A DNA stretch of 64,000 nucleotides from Chinchilla lanigera (GCF_000276665.1 NW_004955487.1:8482400-8546399); one strand, 5' to 3'; counted from the stretch's first letter, positions 12,040 through 24,603 are shown. The notes: a model not told the origin generated them from the sequence alone. Made by a program: numbers and translations.

Positions 12040-12960
12040 ATCACAGAGCTGTCATCACTACAAATACTTGGGTACTGGGGTTCTTGGCATGGCGGCCCAG
12101 AGATAACAACTGAGTCACCCAAGCTGAGTAGTTGATTAGTGTGTGGCCCCAGGTTTTCAGGCCTCAATCCTGGGCTCTTCCTAGGAATTCTAAGAGTAAC
12201 CACACCTGCTGGCTTACACTAATCCCTATGATGAAAGGGCTAGTGGATCTCCCCTTCTTAATACCAACCTCCTGGTTAAAGACCATAAAGTAGCCTTCTG
12301 TGGTGGATTAACTAAAGGTCAACTGGTAACACTCAGCTGAACCTAGTCAGCATGGAAAGCTCACCTGCAGATTGTTGCCAGCAGCATAAAAGGAGAACTG
12401 GAGGGGAAGATGGTGCTGTTGTCCTGGGGTAGCGTGTTGTGCTGGCTTTCCTGGCATGAACTAGGCTGTGCTCATTGTTGGAGGATCTCAGGACCTTGCT
12501 GTCACTGAGGACGGCTGTGGTCCTTTTCAAGAGAACTCTGGTCCTTGCTCGGAGCATTGTTTCCTTGCTCCAGTGCAAATCCCTCAGCCTGCTGGCACAG
12601 ATCCTTCAACCCGCTGAGACAGACTTTCTAGCTTCCACCACTGATTTTTGGGCCTTCCCAGCATGGATCCATGAAAGAGGTCTACATGACGCATTGTCGT
12701 GGGCTCTTGGCTTCAAGCTGGAATCATGGAGGACATTATCATGTGCTCTAGGTCTTCAGCTGGACTTGTGGAGGACATTGCCATGGGAATCCAGGCCCTC
12801 AGCTGTATTCTTTGGGTCTCTAGTGTCTGGACAGTACTCCTGCACTCTTCTGCATTTGACTTTTTGGGTGACAATTATAAAATAATCTTATAAATTATGT
12901 GCCCTGTTTTAAATCTATTTCCTTGCAAACCCTAACTACAACACCTTCCTAAAGTTAATA
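12040..12960. other. Unrecognised, possibly LTR-derived block
   Basis: About 0.9 kb with repeated phrases such as 'gaggacatt' at 12731 and 12772, and a 136-codon frame at 12475-12885 with no domain. The layout loosely recalls LTR sequence, but I cannot assign a family. Confidence 0.3.
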
Positions 12961-13009
12961 AAAATAATTCATCTCACATCATAATCAAAAGCCAGCCCTC
13001 TTTCTTTTG

Positions 13010-13260
13010 AACATATATAAAGACCCTCATTAGAGAAGTGTGTGAGCTTTTCCCCCTGTGTAAATGTATGTGTGCAATCAGAGCATTGGTTTGCTTGTTG
13101 ATGTTGTATTAAACAGTTTTGTAAAGATTTGTCTGGGAAAAGAAACCTATGAGGAGCTTATCAAGGGCTTCTTGACTCTGTAAGCTCAGACTGCTGCTAA
13201 CAGTGTTCTGAGAGAGCCAGGGATTGATAGATCAGTCAAGCCTATAATAGTGTACTCAGC
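13010..13260 (+). repeat. Copy 1 of an unnamed dispersed repeat pair
   Basis: Shares ordered blocks with 17255-17480: 'cattagag', 'cctgtgtaaatgt', 'atcagagcatt' versus 'gtcagatcatc', 'ttaaacagtttt' and 'cagtgttctgag' versus 'cagtgtgttctgag'. Homology looks real at roughly three-quarters identity in the core, but the family is unknown to me. Strand is arbitrary. Confidence 0.45.
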
Positions 13261-13440
13261 TAGGTCTAGGCCATGAGAGGATTAGAGCTTGGAGGGGCTC
13301 TGCTAATGGGTCACCAATGTCCCAGTTTTCTGGGAACTGATTAATTTCCTATGACATAGGATTTTCAGCACTAACTCTAGAATGACCTGGGAAAACCAGA
13401 ATGGTTGGTCACACCACGCTTCAGTTCCTCCACTGGATCT

Positions 13441-14999
13441 AAATCTAGAATTTTCTTTTTTTATTTTAAAGATAAAAGGACCAAAGCATATTAAGAAATA
13501 TACAGATATGAATAAAACAACATAAAAGCAACAAAACAATACAAAATTTCAGACAAGGTGATAGGAAATTAGCAGTGGTTGTTGTTTTACATATTGTTAT
13601 CTTCAAATTGGTTACTCAGATAAACAAATATAGGCATGCAAGATTGATCAAACAATTAAACATTAACTATTCCTTTCAGTAAACCAGTAGAAGTTAGTAG
13701 TACAATTATCTTAACTATCTTGTGTATATATAAATTTTTCACTTCTTTCTTTCCTCTTTTCCCTCATCCCAGTCATTCTTTCCCTTTAAGCAGTTTCTTT
13801 CTCTTTTACAATATCTATTTTACCTTTTAGATTTTATTTACACTTTCAGATTCTTACACTAGGGAGACAATATGATGTTTACACATGTGAGTCTTATTTA
13901 CACGTGAGACATTTCACTTATGAGTATGGTCTTTAAATGCATCCACTTACCTATAAAGCCTTGAATTTATCTTTCTTTATAGTTAAGTAATATTCCATTA
14001 TATAAAAATACCACTTCTTTTTTAATCCATTCCTCAGATGGAGGGTATTTGGGTTGCTTCCATGATTTAGCTATTACAAATTGTGCTACTATAAACATGG
14101 GTGCACATATATCACTGTGGTATGATGGTTTTTTGTCCTTTGGGAAAAATACCCAAAAGGGAAATACCTGGGTTGAATGGGACCTTTAATCCTAGTTTAC
14201 TGAGGAATCTCCAGACTGATTTCCACAGTGGTTGTACCAGTCTACACTCCCACCAACAGTGGACAAGGGTTCCTTTTTCCCCACAGCCCCTCCAACATTT
14301 GTTATTGATTGATTTCTCGATGATAGATATTCTTTCTGGGTAGAGATGAAATCTCAGTGTTGTCTTAATGTGCATTTCTTAAAGAACTAATGATGTTTTT
14401 CATCATAAATACATTTTTCATGTATTTATTTGTCATTTGTATTTCTTTATCAGAGAAGTGTGTGTTCATCTCAGATGCCCACTTTTGTATTGGGTCTTTG
14501 AATTTGGGGACCTGATTTTTTTTAATTCTTTATGTATTCTAGATAGAATTCCTTTGTCCAAGGGAGAGTTAGCTAAAACTTTTTTCCAATTTGTGGATTT
14601 TCTTTTTACTGTGTTTGTGATTTCTTTAGATGTGCAAAAACTCTTCAATAAGATGAGATCTCAGGTGTTGATTCTTTGAAGTATTTTCCATGCAGTTTGG
14701 TTTTTGTTCATGAACTCTCTGCCTACCCCTGTGTCTTCAAGATTTTTACCTACTTTCTCCTCCAGTAGATTTAGTGTTTCTGTTTTAATAGTTAGATCAT
14801 TAATCCATTTTGACTTTAGTTTGGTGCCTGGTAATAGACATGGATCTAGCTCCAGTCTTCAGGTTGTGGCGAGCCAGTTAATTCAGCACTATTTATTAAA
14901 AAGGCTACCTTTCTTCCAGTGAACTTGTTTGGTCCTTTTGTCAAAGATACGGTGGCTGAGTATGTTTGTGATTGTGGCTGCATCAAATCTAGAATTTTC
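13441..14999 (-). mobile_element. 5'-truncated LINE-1 with perfect 15-bp TSD
   Basis: The insertion body is 13456-14984, about 1.5 kb, flanked by the exact duplication 'aaatctagaattttc' at 13441-13455 and 14985-14999. Read on the minus strand it runs from the ORF2 C-terminal region into the 3' UTR and ends in a short A run (plus-strand Ts at 13456). ORF2 sense text near 14650 translates as [16 protein letters not shown], a hallmark of the L1 ORF2 C-terminal third. It moved by target-primed reverse transcription and is dead by truncation. Confidence 0.95.
14112..14648 (-). pseudogene. LINE-1 ORF2 C-terminal fragment, disrupted
   Basis: Two open pieces remain. One at 14466-14648 translates as [20 protein letters not shown] and on. 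The other, at 14112-14375, contains [20 protein letters not shown] followed by [16 protein letters not shown], which is the cysteine-containing C-terminal segment typical of ORF2p. A frame break between about 14376 and 14465 separates them. The endonuclease and reverse-transcriptase domains are absent because of 5' truncation, so no activity is expected. Confidence 0.9.
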
Positions 15000-15834
15000 A
15001 CATGGGAAATTCCAGACCAGAGAGGCAGTATGTGGAGTCACAGACTTGAACTGGAAATGGACGTTATCATCACATAATCTTAATGCTTTATGTGAAGGGA
15101 GCCAACCGTGATTTTACCAACTCTGAGGGTGCAAACTAGAAGGAGAAAGTTCGGTTTTAAGAATGGAGCAGTCCTGCACAAACTGGGAGTGACTGTGCAT
15201 CCTGCCTAACAATGTCTTCTTTCTCCAAGGGAGAAAAATGAGATCCAGCAACGGTGAGCTGTCCAAGGTCATAATTGAATTAAAAGTCAAACTGGGAGCA
15301 GGAGAAGATGTCTTACCTCCTTGTCTAGTACTTTTCCTGCAGCATAGCACAGGTTTTGATCCATCAGTGAGTGTCTACTTCTTCACATTATTCAAGCAGG
15401 CTTTCAAATCTAGTTCAAGTTCTTGAACAGTCTAAAAAATACACTGCAGAGTGGAAGGTCAATCTGGTACTTTTTCTAAACGTAGTTTGCTGAGGGCTAA
15501 GGAGTGTTGCCCTGCTCTGAACTCTGGTCTCCACTCTCTGAAATCTTCAGACCCAGGAGACCACCTCCCTCCATGCAGAGCCTCTGTGACCTGCCAGAGA
15601 ACCAAGGGAGCCCAGATCCTTCTCTCTTCCTCCTTAACTAATGCCCTTTGCCTGCTCACATTCCCAGAGGAACACATACATATAGCTCATGTTGCAGGAT
15701 GGATTCATGGCCAGTGGCACAGCCCCTCTACCTTACCCAAATTCTGCAACAGTTAGCAGACCTGGATGTAGGCTTGATTCCAACACCGCAGTCCCTAGCA
15801 CTCAAGGTGTATGCTATCTAGAGTCCCAAGTGAA
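15000..15834. other. Unassigned non-coding sequence
   Basis: No gene or repeat recognised. A 101-codon frame at 15451-15756 overlaps a 72-codon frame on the other strand, and neither has a domain. Confidence 0.45.
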
Positions 15835-15965
15835 AGCTCGTATTACAGAGTGGAAACAGAGTGCATTTCAGAATGAGCGAGAGCTGAATTTGAATCACAG
15901 CGCTCCCACAAACTAGCCACTTGATTTTGATCAAATTACCTAATCTTTGTGACTCTCCATTTTAC
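15835..15965 (+). mobile_element. MIR SINE fragment
   Basis: Contains the MIR core order: 'gctgaatttgaatcacagc', 'cactagccactt' type text, 'gatcaaattacctaatcttt', then 'gactctccattttacc'. Diverged and partial. Confidence 0.6.
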
Positions 15966-17254
15966 CACCTTCAACATTAGCCTAAGGATTTCTTTTAGGT
16001 CCCTGTAATGTGTGAGGTATATTACTGGGCCTGCAGTGATTATAACATAATCAAGAGATCTGTTTCTCAGTGACCTGTTGAAATAACTCTTTCACAGGTT
16101 TCAGAGTCCAGATATCAGCTCTATCATTTATTAACATTTCAACCGGGAGTCGCATACTTAAAATTTCTAGCACTCAGATTTCCTTTGATATGAAGTTCAG
16201 TCTTCCCTCTCAGCAAGCTTACTTCAGGTGCGACGGAAGCCATATCCAATAGTGTAGCTATCATTAAAGATGTGTAATCAAGATCAAGACAGAGCTAGGT
16301 TATAAAGTCAGTCCTGTCACTCTGCCTTTGCCCAGCCATCTTTACAAGAAGTTCTCATGGAAAAGGAACACACTAAAAATAGTAAGTGGCAAACAAACAG
16401 CAATATATTGAAATAGGCCATCTAAACAAACTCCTCTGGCGGTACTTGGAGAGCTCCTGCTGAGTTTTGTCTTTCTCCCTAGGAATTAGAGTACAGCTTT
16501 CTTCTGAGATTTCTCATTTTCTCTTGCTTTCTGTATGTAAGGCCATCTATCAATTCAGGTAACTCAGCTACATTTAACAAAATATTATTGACTAAGTATT
16601 TCAGGACAGGCAGCCCATGGCTAACAAGACTCTACTCTTCTTGGAGGCTCTGGATCCTTCTGTCTTTCTAGGATTGCAATTTTTGATGCATGATGTCTGT
16701 CCTTGAAGATATCTATGGGTAAGAACATAGCTGCTGGAGCTCCAACTATCACATCATGGCTAGACTCCATGTAGAAAGAATAAATAGTCTAGGACCAAAG
16801 GCCATGCTTTGATCACCAGGTATGTACATTACCTTTATGTTGCTGCTAGAAACTGGAGGGAATGTAGCTTTTTTTCTGCTTCTTGATTTCTCAGCTTGTA
16901 AAATGAAGAATTGAGCTGTATGATTTCTATATCCTTTTCTGTTTCACAACATGTGAACTAAAACTATTTTCTGGGGTTTTTTTGTTGTTGTTATTGCTGA
17001 TAAACATCCTTATGTGAATGGTCATGGGAGTGGAGCATTTGAAGATTTCTTTAAATGATTTGGTTTACATGGGAGATGTTTAAGGCAGGTACATTAAATG
17101 TTCTGTACAGTGCTAGGGTCCATTGCGAACGAAGAAGCCAGAATAGATATTGGATAAGAAATTTGTGGTTGGTAAATCTTAATATAATCTAATGAACTTG
17201 TAAACCAGTTACTTCCCATAAAAAAAGTGAATCTCTTGACTTGAGCATGAGTGG
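15966..17254. other. Unassigned non-coding sequence
   Basis: No gene or repeat recognised. Confidence 0.4.
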
Positions 17255-17480
17255 AAACTGTCATTAGAGTTCCATGTGCACTTTTGTTCCTGTGTAAATG
17301 TCTATGTGAAGTCAGATCATCTGTTTGATTCTTCCTATTTTAAACAGTTTTATGTAGATCTGCCCTGGTACCTCTGTCTGTTACCTTTAAAATACCCCAG
17401 CATCTTTATACTCTTACCATACTTGACCAGTGTGTTCTGAGCCTTACATAAGATCAGCTGAACTCAATAAGTAGAATTCT
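17255..17480 (+). repeat. Copy 2 of an unnamed dispersed repeat pair
   Basis: Related to 13010-13260 by ordered shared blocks, best in 'cctgtgtaaatgt' and 'ttttaaacagtttt'. Same relative orientation. No family assigned. Confidence 0.45.
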
Positions 17481-18365
17481 TTGTGATCTATGTTCAATTC
17501 GTATCAATAAATGAGACACATTCCTTATGTGGACCACTTTGGTACAGATACAGATCTATGTAAGTTCAGAATACTAACATAATACATAATTGTTTTTATT
17601 TCTTCTAAGTAGTTATCATACAATGTCAAACACATTCCATGGATGGAAATTTCTTAAACTCAGCTTCCCTCTACCTCAAAATAATGTTTTTCCAGAATCA
17701 TAATCACCCACACATTCTGAAATGGGTCTTGTCTGGCTGCTTTATTAAATTGTCTTGTTGGATGTAACTCTACCAATACCTAAAATATCCTAACTTTACC
17801 ACTGTGTACTTGATGGTATTTTCTAATGAATAATGCATCATGAAGTACAATGATTTGAATAATCTATAAAGTAAAATAGATATATATAATTTTAGAAATT
17901 GTAGGGAGTAGTACAACTCCCACAAATAATATTGCCAAATATCTATGGGATGATTTCTGTGAGATTGGCTGTGTAGCTATAATCCTCCCATTATTCTCCT
18001 GCTGTTAATCAAGAAAAAAACCCTCAGAATTAAAAAGCCAAGTAACTTCTCCAAACTCTGTAGTTCCCCCACCCCTCTCCTTACAGAACATCTGAAAATG
18101 TGGCGCTCATTCTTTGTTCATCTATTTCCATATTGTTGTTGTTATAATGTGAATCAAGCACTTTCGACAATCCCTGTTTATGAAAAATGACTCATTGCTG
18201 CAAAAGTGCCAAGCTCAACTGTGTACAGCACAGTACTGGGAAGAGAAAGTTAAATTTATCCACTAAGTCAGGAAATACAGAAAAAACAAAGCTGCTCTCC
18301 AGCATCCTGCAGTTGGGTAGTCTGGGCTTAGTCATGAAGGCAGCAAATGAAAGACAAAGGGAAGG
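17481..18365. other. Unassigned non-coding sequence
   Basis: AT-rich sequence with no gene or repeat recognised. Confidence 0.4.
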
Positions 18366-18437
18366 GGGGCCATGGGATAGAGCTCAGCAGCACAGCGCCA
18401 GCACAAGGTCCTGAGTTCAGTTCCTGGTACCAATAAA
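18366..18437 (+). mobile_element. Older, diverged ID SINE
   Basis: Text such as 'gggatagagctcagcagcac', 'cacaaggtcctgagttcag' and 'ttcctggtaccaataaa' follows the ID consensus with substitutions and a short internal deletion. It lacks the long pure A tail of the younger copies. A purine-rich simple tract follows directly. Confidence 0.75.
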
Positions 18438-18545
18438 AGGGGAACAGGGGAGGGGAGAAGGGAAGGGAAGGAGGAGGGGCAAAGGGGAGTGGGAGGAGAG
18501 GGGAGGGGAGGGCAGGGAGAGGGGAAGGAAGGACAAGAAATGCGA
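18438..18545. repeat. Purine-rich (GGGGA)n-like simple repeat
   Basis: Imperfect GGGGA/GGAAG runs, probably expanded from the tail of the preceding ID element. Confidence 0.85.
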
Positions 18546-19239
18546 AAAACTCCAAACTAAAATAAGCACTAGAAACAAATGGAAGACAGTTCAGATATTC
18601 ACAAAGAAAACAAAAGGACAGGGGCCAGAAAATGCACTATTGTGAACCAACAAGTTGAGTCACATCCTGATTTCTACCAAGCAGCCCTCATGGAGCCAGA
18701 AACAGGGGCTTTTTTTGTTTTCTTTTGTTCCCACCAGTGGACTCCACCACTTGTTGAGAGCCTATTGTGCTCGCCACACTAGGCTCAGAGGACAGAGCTG
18801 GCAAAGGCAAAGGCAGCACTAGCAACACGGTTCCAGATCCTGGGGGCCTCATCCTCTCCCAAGCCTTCTTTCAAGTGCCTCCCCCCAGCCTCATTGCCTC
18901 TGATTTCAAATCTACTTTCAGAGAAGCAGTGACCTGGATCCACACTTGTTTCCACACTCAGCGAGAGAAGAAGGGTCCTGACTCATAGCACCACCTATCC
19001 CAGAGGCTGTTGTCAGCTCCCTGAGGCCAAGCTTGCCCCTGTGCTAACCATACTTGGGAAGAATCTTTTCCTGGATGTCAACCAACACAGTCATGCTCAG
19101 TGGCTCTGCATATAGCCCTCACTGGACAGTCCTCCTGAGCTTGTCACCACGGGATCCTCCACACTTCCTGGAGGCTGCCTCTCCTAAAGGACAACAACAC
19201 TGAGGTCTCTGACAAATTAACTTTCAATTTTAAAAGAAT
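18546..19239. other. Unassigned non-coding sequence
   Basis: No recognisable gene or repeat. Frames of 67-73 codons have no domain. Confidence 0.4.
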
Positions 19240-19312
19240 ATTTTAGAGAGGCCAAAGCAAGAGGATCACAAATTTGAGCCCAGCCTGGGCAACCTAGGGA
19301 TTTAATGAAACC
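19240..19312 (+). mobile_element. B1 SINE fragment
   Basis: Contains 'gaggccaaagcaagaggatc' followed by 'acaaatttgagcccagcctg' and 'ggcaacc', the left half of a 7SL-derived B1. It is truncated and diverged. Confidence 0.6.
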
Positions 19313-19315
19313 TTG

Positions 19316-19685
19316 GTATGGTTTAGATCTCAAATGGCCCCAAAAGGCTGATGTGTTCAGAGATGGGGCTTTTGGAATATAATTGACTCATGGGGTGCTA
19401 CCTCCTACAGTGAATTCCACTGTGAGAAGATGGGATCTGCTCAGAAGAGGTGGGTCACTAGGGGGTGTGGCTTGGAAGAGCACATCTTCCTCCCAGACTC
19501 TTCCTTCCTCTTTTTGCTTCCTGTCCATCATGACATGAGCAGTTCTCTGCCAGATCCTTTCTGTCTCTGAGCCAGCTGACCATGGACTGAACCTTCTGAA
19601 AACAATGACCCAAAATATACCTCTCCTCCTTTAACTTGTGAGTGTCAGTATTGTGTCCCAGCAACTAGGATAGTGTCTAAGACAG
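19316..19685 (+). mobile_element. MaLR-like LTR, solo
   Basis: Begins 'tatggtttagatctcaaatg' and continues with 'gtgttcagagatggggc', 'gaggtgggtcactaggggg', 'ttgcttcctgtccatcatg', 'gaccatggactgaacctt' and a 'cagtattgtgtcccagcaac' end. Same layout and orientation as 1441-1855 with clear internal divergence. Solo, with no retroviral genes. Confidence 0.6.
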
Positions 19686-21559
19686 TAGACCCTGTGTCAA
19701 GATCAAACATGAAAAAGGCTTGGGTTTCAGGACCCTGTCAATAAGTCCTATATTCATGGAATGTCATTATGGATGAGGTAGTTTTTCCAAACTCCCTCCT
19801 TCCAAAGCTGTGACATAGGGACTACCTGAAGTGATAGGTGTAAACATATTTTATAAATGCACTTACACATGTCAGATTCATAAAGTCTAATACTTTATTC
19901 TTCTCCACAAGACTCAGCATAAAACAAGTGGCCAAATAAATTATTTGAATATATGATTAAAGACATCAGTAACACAGACACCAAAAGGGGAAATGGGCAC
20001 CGGGAGCACTGTCTGGCCAGGTGGTGAGAGGATTCTGCTGTGAGATGTCTGACGTCAACCAAGGACTTTAATGTTTGCTGAGAAACTTCCCAGAAATTTT
20101 CTTGCTGGATGTTCCTGAGATTACTCAGTGAGCTGTGCACACCTGTGGAGCAGAAGATGAGAAATTTGAATCTGGTTAGTTCAATTTCAACTCATTCAAC
20201 TCAGGGCTCGTTCTCTGCAGCTTATGGAACACAGAGAGAATTCCAGATTCATGATCCTAACTCACTACTGGTCTCGCCATATTCAGGATTCAGAGTCAAC
20301 ATTAAGCATTCAGGAGATGCTCCATGAATAGTCCTTGAGTCTGTTCCTTTATATTCCCTAAAGACTCTTGATGCGATTGACTTCACCCACTACATTTCCC
20401 TTCGAGGTCATGCACAGACTCTTCTACATTTCTATTCCAATTTTTCATTCATGATTGTTTCACATTCCAAGTAGATGATCAAACCAACAAACTGGGATGT
20501 TGATGTTATACCTCTCAAACCCTATTTCTACTCTATTCACAACTCACCCATTTTTATGCCTTGTCATGGTTGATCATGTGCTTATTCCATAATTTCTACT
20601 TTCAGTCACTGGATTCTTATCTATGTATCATCTTCCCCTACTTCTTTCAGGAGAATGATGCTAGAAGTTCTATGATCCCAGCCAAAGTGCAAAACCATGG
20701 GGTTTATCCTAGTCTTATCAATGTCCTTATGCCCTTGTACCTAATGTCCTCAGAGTGTTGGCTTTTGTTCTATCACTACAACTGCCTTGTTGCCTAAGTC
20801 CTCAAATCTCCACTTCCTCTCTCTTTAATCTTGCAAAATACAGCCATGGCTAATCCAACTATCTGTCTATCTCACACCCAATTAAACCAGCTAAACAAGA
20901 CTATGTGGAGTGAGATAGAGGGCACCAACATGCCCCTGCATCTCATATAATTCAGGATCACAAACTTCAGCCTTCACGCTGCTCCCCAAAGCAAATACAT
21001 GTCCACATCCTCTCTCATTCTTCAAGAATCCTCCTTCACCCGATCCTTCTCAAAATGCACTAATTGAACCTCAGAATGCTCTGCTCCTTCCTCTCTTGGG
21101 TGCTGATATTTACTCCTCTCTCACTCACAAACTAGAACCACCACAAGAATGCCTACTTTCTCCAACCTCTAATCTTAAACTTGACTGGTATTTGTTCCTC
21201 AGTATGATTTCACTGAAGCTAAACCACAGACAGTAACATCAAACTAGGAGTCTCCTGACAGTGCAACCCTGAAATATCAGCTCAGTCTATCTCCATGGAT
21301 ACCCTTCACTCCTGTGAAAGGGGACACTAGTCTGTTGTTCCAGCTTGAGCCAGCGTCAGGCTTGGGCAGTAGATCACAGTCCTTCTTATCTACCCAAAGT
21401 ATTACTCTCATAATGTAATTACTGCTGCAGGTCCACCTGTTCCTCTGCACCATCACATTTTCCCATGTCTATTGGTTTCTCCTCATCAACATACAAGGAT
21501 GCGGTAAGATCTCCTACCACTGAGAAAGCTTTGACTCCACTGAATCTGCCTACTGATTT
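19686..21559. other. Unassigned sequence, possibly partly L2-derived
   Basis: No gene recognised. The C/T-rich, 'ctcc'-rich text from about 20800 onward has the texture of decayed L2 ORF2, and an L2 match follows directly, but I cannot align it with confidence. Confidence 0.3.
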
Positions 21560-22110
21560 TTTTGTCCCCTTTGCAACAGCTGTCTATTATGACTATTTCC
21601 AGCATTTTTTCCCATTCCCTTGAAACCATTCTTTTTAGGCTGTCATATCCATCACTCCACTGACATAGCTACTGTCAACATCACCTTATTGCTAAACTCA
21701 GTGGCCAGTTGTGAATCTTTATCTCACCCAAAATCTTAGGAGCATTGGACACAACTGATCAGTCTTCTAGTTTGAAGTACTTCATTGAATTTCTAGAGAA
21801 TATACAGCTTTTCCTGGGCTCCTGTCCATGTCCCAGCCCCACATGTTTCTAGGCACTCTTACCATCCTGATCTCTAAATGTTGGGATGTTCCACTACTTA
21901 TTTTTCTTGTTTTTCTATTTCCAATTATTCAAAATTCCTTTAGAGACCTCAGATAAAGTCATAGTTTTAAGTATCATTTTCCCATATGCTGAGACCTCCC
22001 ATTTTTGTATCTTCAACTGGATTTCTCCTCTGAACTTGGAATTTGTCTCTCAAACTGCTAACTCCAAAGTTAACAAATTTGCTTTGCTAATCACCATCTG
22101 AAAACGATTT
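21560..22110 (+). mobile_element. L2 LINE fragment (reverse-transcriptase region)
   Basis: Ordered L2-like blocks are visible: 'cattggacacaactgatcag' at about 21744, 'ctcctgtccatg', 'tctctaaatgttgggatgtt' at 21871, then 'gagacctcccatttttgtat' at about 21991 and 'cctctgaacttgg'. In L2 ORF2 these encode the stretch around the FDTVDH-type motif and the following part of the reverse transcriptase. Frames are broken, as expected for an element extinct since early mammals. Confidence 0.65.
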
Positions 22111-22791
22111 GTTTAGCAACATGGAATCCTTCGATTTCCCCTGTAAACTAGTTAATTGGAATGGAAATGATCCCCCGCCCTGGAGAGGTAGGTGAACTTT
22201 GGAATTGTTCAGATCTATGGAGTTGGCTGCTGTACATATGCCCTTCAATATTCAGACAGATGGTCTAAAGGATTCCTCTTAAGACTTGTTTAGTTCTGTC
22301 TTTCCAGTATTTGTCCTCTGAAACTAGCTGCCTAGGACTTCACATTCTACCTTCTCACTTCAGGCAAACTATAGATTCTGTTTGTATTTCTTTCTCAGGG
22401 TCTGCAAACTGCCACAGCCAGAAAGTTGGGGTAATTGTAGATCTCCCATGACTTTGTTTCTCTTCTTGTAGACATTATATAGTCTTGCACAGCCTGGCAG
22501 TCCAATATTGTAAAACAATTGTTTTATATATTTTGACCAGTTTTTCAGTTGTTTTCAGTATTAAAGCATTTTACATAGTTTACACTTTTATGGACAGATG
22601 TGAGAGCCATTCTGAATTCTCTGTTATATATCTGAGTTAATTGGTCAATCCATGAGTCTATGAACCAATTCTCAGCCATCTATTTTGTAAACTGTACATG
22701 TGGCAGTTTAGCTTTGAAATTTTGGATTTTATTTTATCTTTCTCTTTTTTAGGAAATGTTAATTGGAGTATCCCTCCATAAAGCTCTGTAT
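22111..22791. other. Unassigned non-coding sequence
   Basis: No gene or repeat recognised. Confidence 0.4.
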
Positions 22792-23130
22792 TAGTTAGGT
22801 TTCCCTTCACTGGGGTGCAGTACTCAACATTATAACTTAAAAAAGAAAAGGCTTGATTTTGCTCACAATTTCAGGGGACTTAGTTCATGATTAGTTGGCT
22901 CCAAGCCAGGACTATCATGGCAGAAGTGTATAGTGGAGCCAAGATGCTTAGTCCATGGTGGCCGGGAAGCAGACCAGGTTGAGAGTACCAGAGAAGAAGG
23001 TGAGGGACCAGATAAGCACTCAGGGTCATGCCTCCATGACCTACCCAAACACACACAGAAGTGTGCTTCATTAATCCCCTGGGTGACTCCCAAGCCAATC
23101 AAGTTCACAAATGAAGCTTAATTACCACAA
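22792..23130 (-). mobile_element. MaLR-like LTR, inverted
   Basis: Plus-strand order 'tattagttaggtttccct', 'ttgctcacaatttcagggg', 'cttagttcatgattagttgg', 'ggtggccgggaagcagac', then 'cttcattaatcccctgggtg' corresponds to the reverse complement of the LTR layout at 1441-1855. Solo copy. Confidence 0.55.
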
Positions 23131-23149
23131 AGCCTGAGTCCAGTTATGT

Positions 23150-23300
23150 GGGGGAAATGACATTTATTTACTTAGTACATCTAGAATTAAATTTGTCTTT
23201 ACTATTTACTTGCTTGGTGATCCTAGGTATATCACAGCTCTGTCTCAGGTTCCCCATAAGAAAATGTAGATAACTCCTGTCCCATCATCTCTTAGGTATG
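23150..23300 (+). mobile_element. MIR SINE fragment
   Basis: Shows 'actatttacttgcttggtga', 'cctaggtatatcacagctct', 'gtctcaggttccccataag' and 'aaaatgtagataa' in MIR order. Diverged. Confidence 0.6.
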
Positions 23301-24603
23301 GATCAAAGGAAGGAAGACAAACCATTGGATTTAGGAGTAGGAGATTGCAGCTATCACTCTGCCTTCACCAGGAATCAACAACTCCCTAGCAATTAATGTG
23401 TGCCGTGTGATATGGACCACACAACTATGTTTGGAGTTCATAATATCATGCCCACTGTTTTTATCCACTTTTTGTGGGTTTTGATTTTTGATGTTGGTAC
23501 ACCAGATGAGGATGTGAAAGGTGAAGCAATTTGCTGGGCTCTGATCCTGGTATCATGCTGCTTGGTTTTAAAATATATCTTTCTTGGACGCAAAATACTT
23601 CCTTTCCTTTGCCTCTGAAGGATGTCTTTTTTAGTCTTCTGTGGACCAGCTGCCATGGCTGCCACTGGATGTGTGCTGCATCTCTGTGAGAGTGCCTACA
23701 AATAAGCTGTCCTTTATCCTGCATCTCACCTTTAACATGTCAGAGTTCTGTCTCCACCTCCCAGAAATACTTGTTTACAACTCTTAGCTGTGCCAACTCA
23801 ATTCATGTTAGGTTCCCTAGCAGGAAATCCTGAAACATTTTCAGCAGAAATCAGATCACTGCTTATCTGAAGTTGCAAGACCTTTAAAATCTTTTCGTTG
23901 CATAAAAACTATCATCCCTGTGGCTTACCTCCTGCCAGCCAGTCAAACTCATACACTGTGTTTGCATATCTTTTCAATGCTGAATATTAAGATTAGCAAC
24001 AAAAGTTGAAAATCAGGTAAAATGAAAAATGAGGCCTGGAGAAATTCAGAGTAAATTCAAAACAAGTCTCAGGAGTAGCCACCTAGGGAAGAGGGCTCAA
24101 TTGATCGGTAAGAATTTAAAAGTAAACAAAGGACTTCTGGGGGTGCAGAGGGGAAGTATATTCAACAACAAAAAATAATTTGGAATTTAGTGTAAAGCAA
24201 AACCAAGGTGAACAAAAAGCCATAGACTTTTCTTACTGAGGAAATAATAGAAGACATTGGCTGACCACTTTGAAGGGGATTCAAATGTAAAAAATCTTTC
24301 ACCTGGACCTCAGGGAAATTCTTCTTGATCCATGCCTAGGTTCAAAAGATCTATGAATTCCCTAAAACTATCTATATGAATCCAAATGTCAATTTTTGTC
24401 AAAAGAGAAAGCTTAAAGCTTTCCCTCTCCTGTCAAAAATCTCTAAGAACAAAGACTGGATGAAAAGTCTATTAAACACAGAAATATCTCATTATGTTTC
24501 CATTCAGAGAAGAGTTTCCTGATTTGGAAAGCAAGTAAGATGACTTGATTTCTGAAGTCTCTCACAGTTTGAATGTGATGGCTGCTTTCAAATGAAGTGC
24601 AAG
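23301..24603. other. Unassigned non-coding sequence
   Basis: No recognisable gene or repeat. The opposite-strand frames at 23400-23724 (72, 75 and 87 codons) overlap one another and have no domain. Confidence 0.4.

Noticed and set aside
12475..12885. 136-codon open frame with internally similar phrases
   Set aside because: The phrases (WRTL) come from short DNA repeats. There is no domain, and the surroundings look LTR-like.
19316..19685. MaLR-like LTRs as parts of an intact endogenous retrovirus
   Set aside because: The six LTR-like copies are solo, in mixed orientation, kilobases apart and mutually diverged. No gag, pol or env-type frames lie between any pair.
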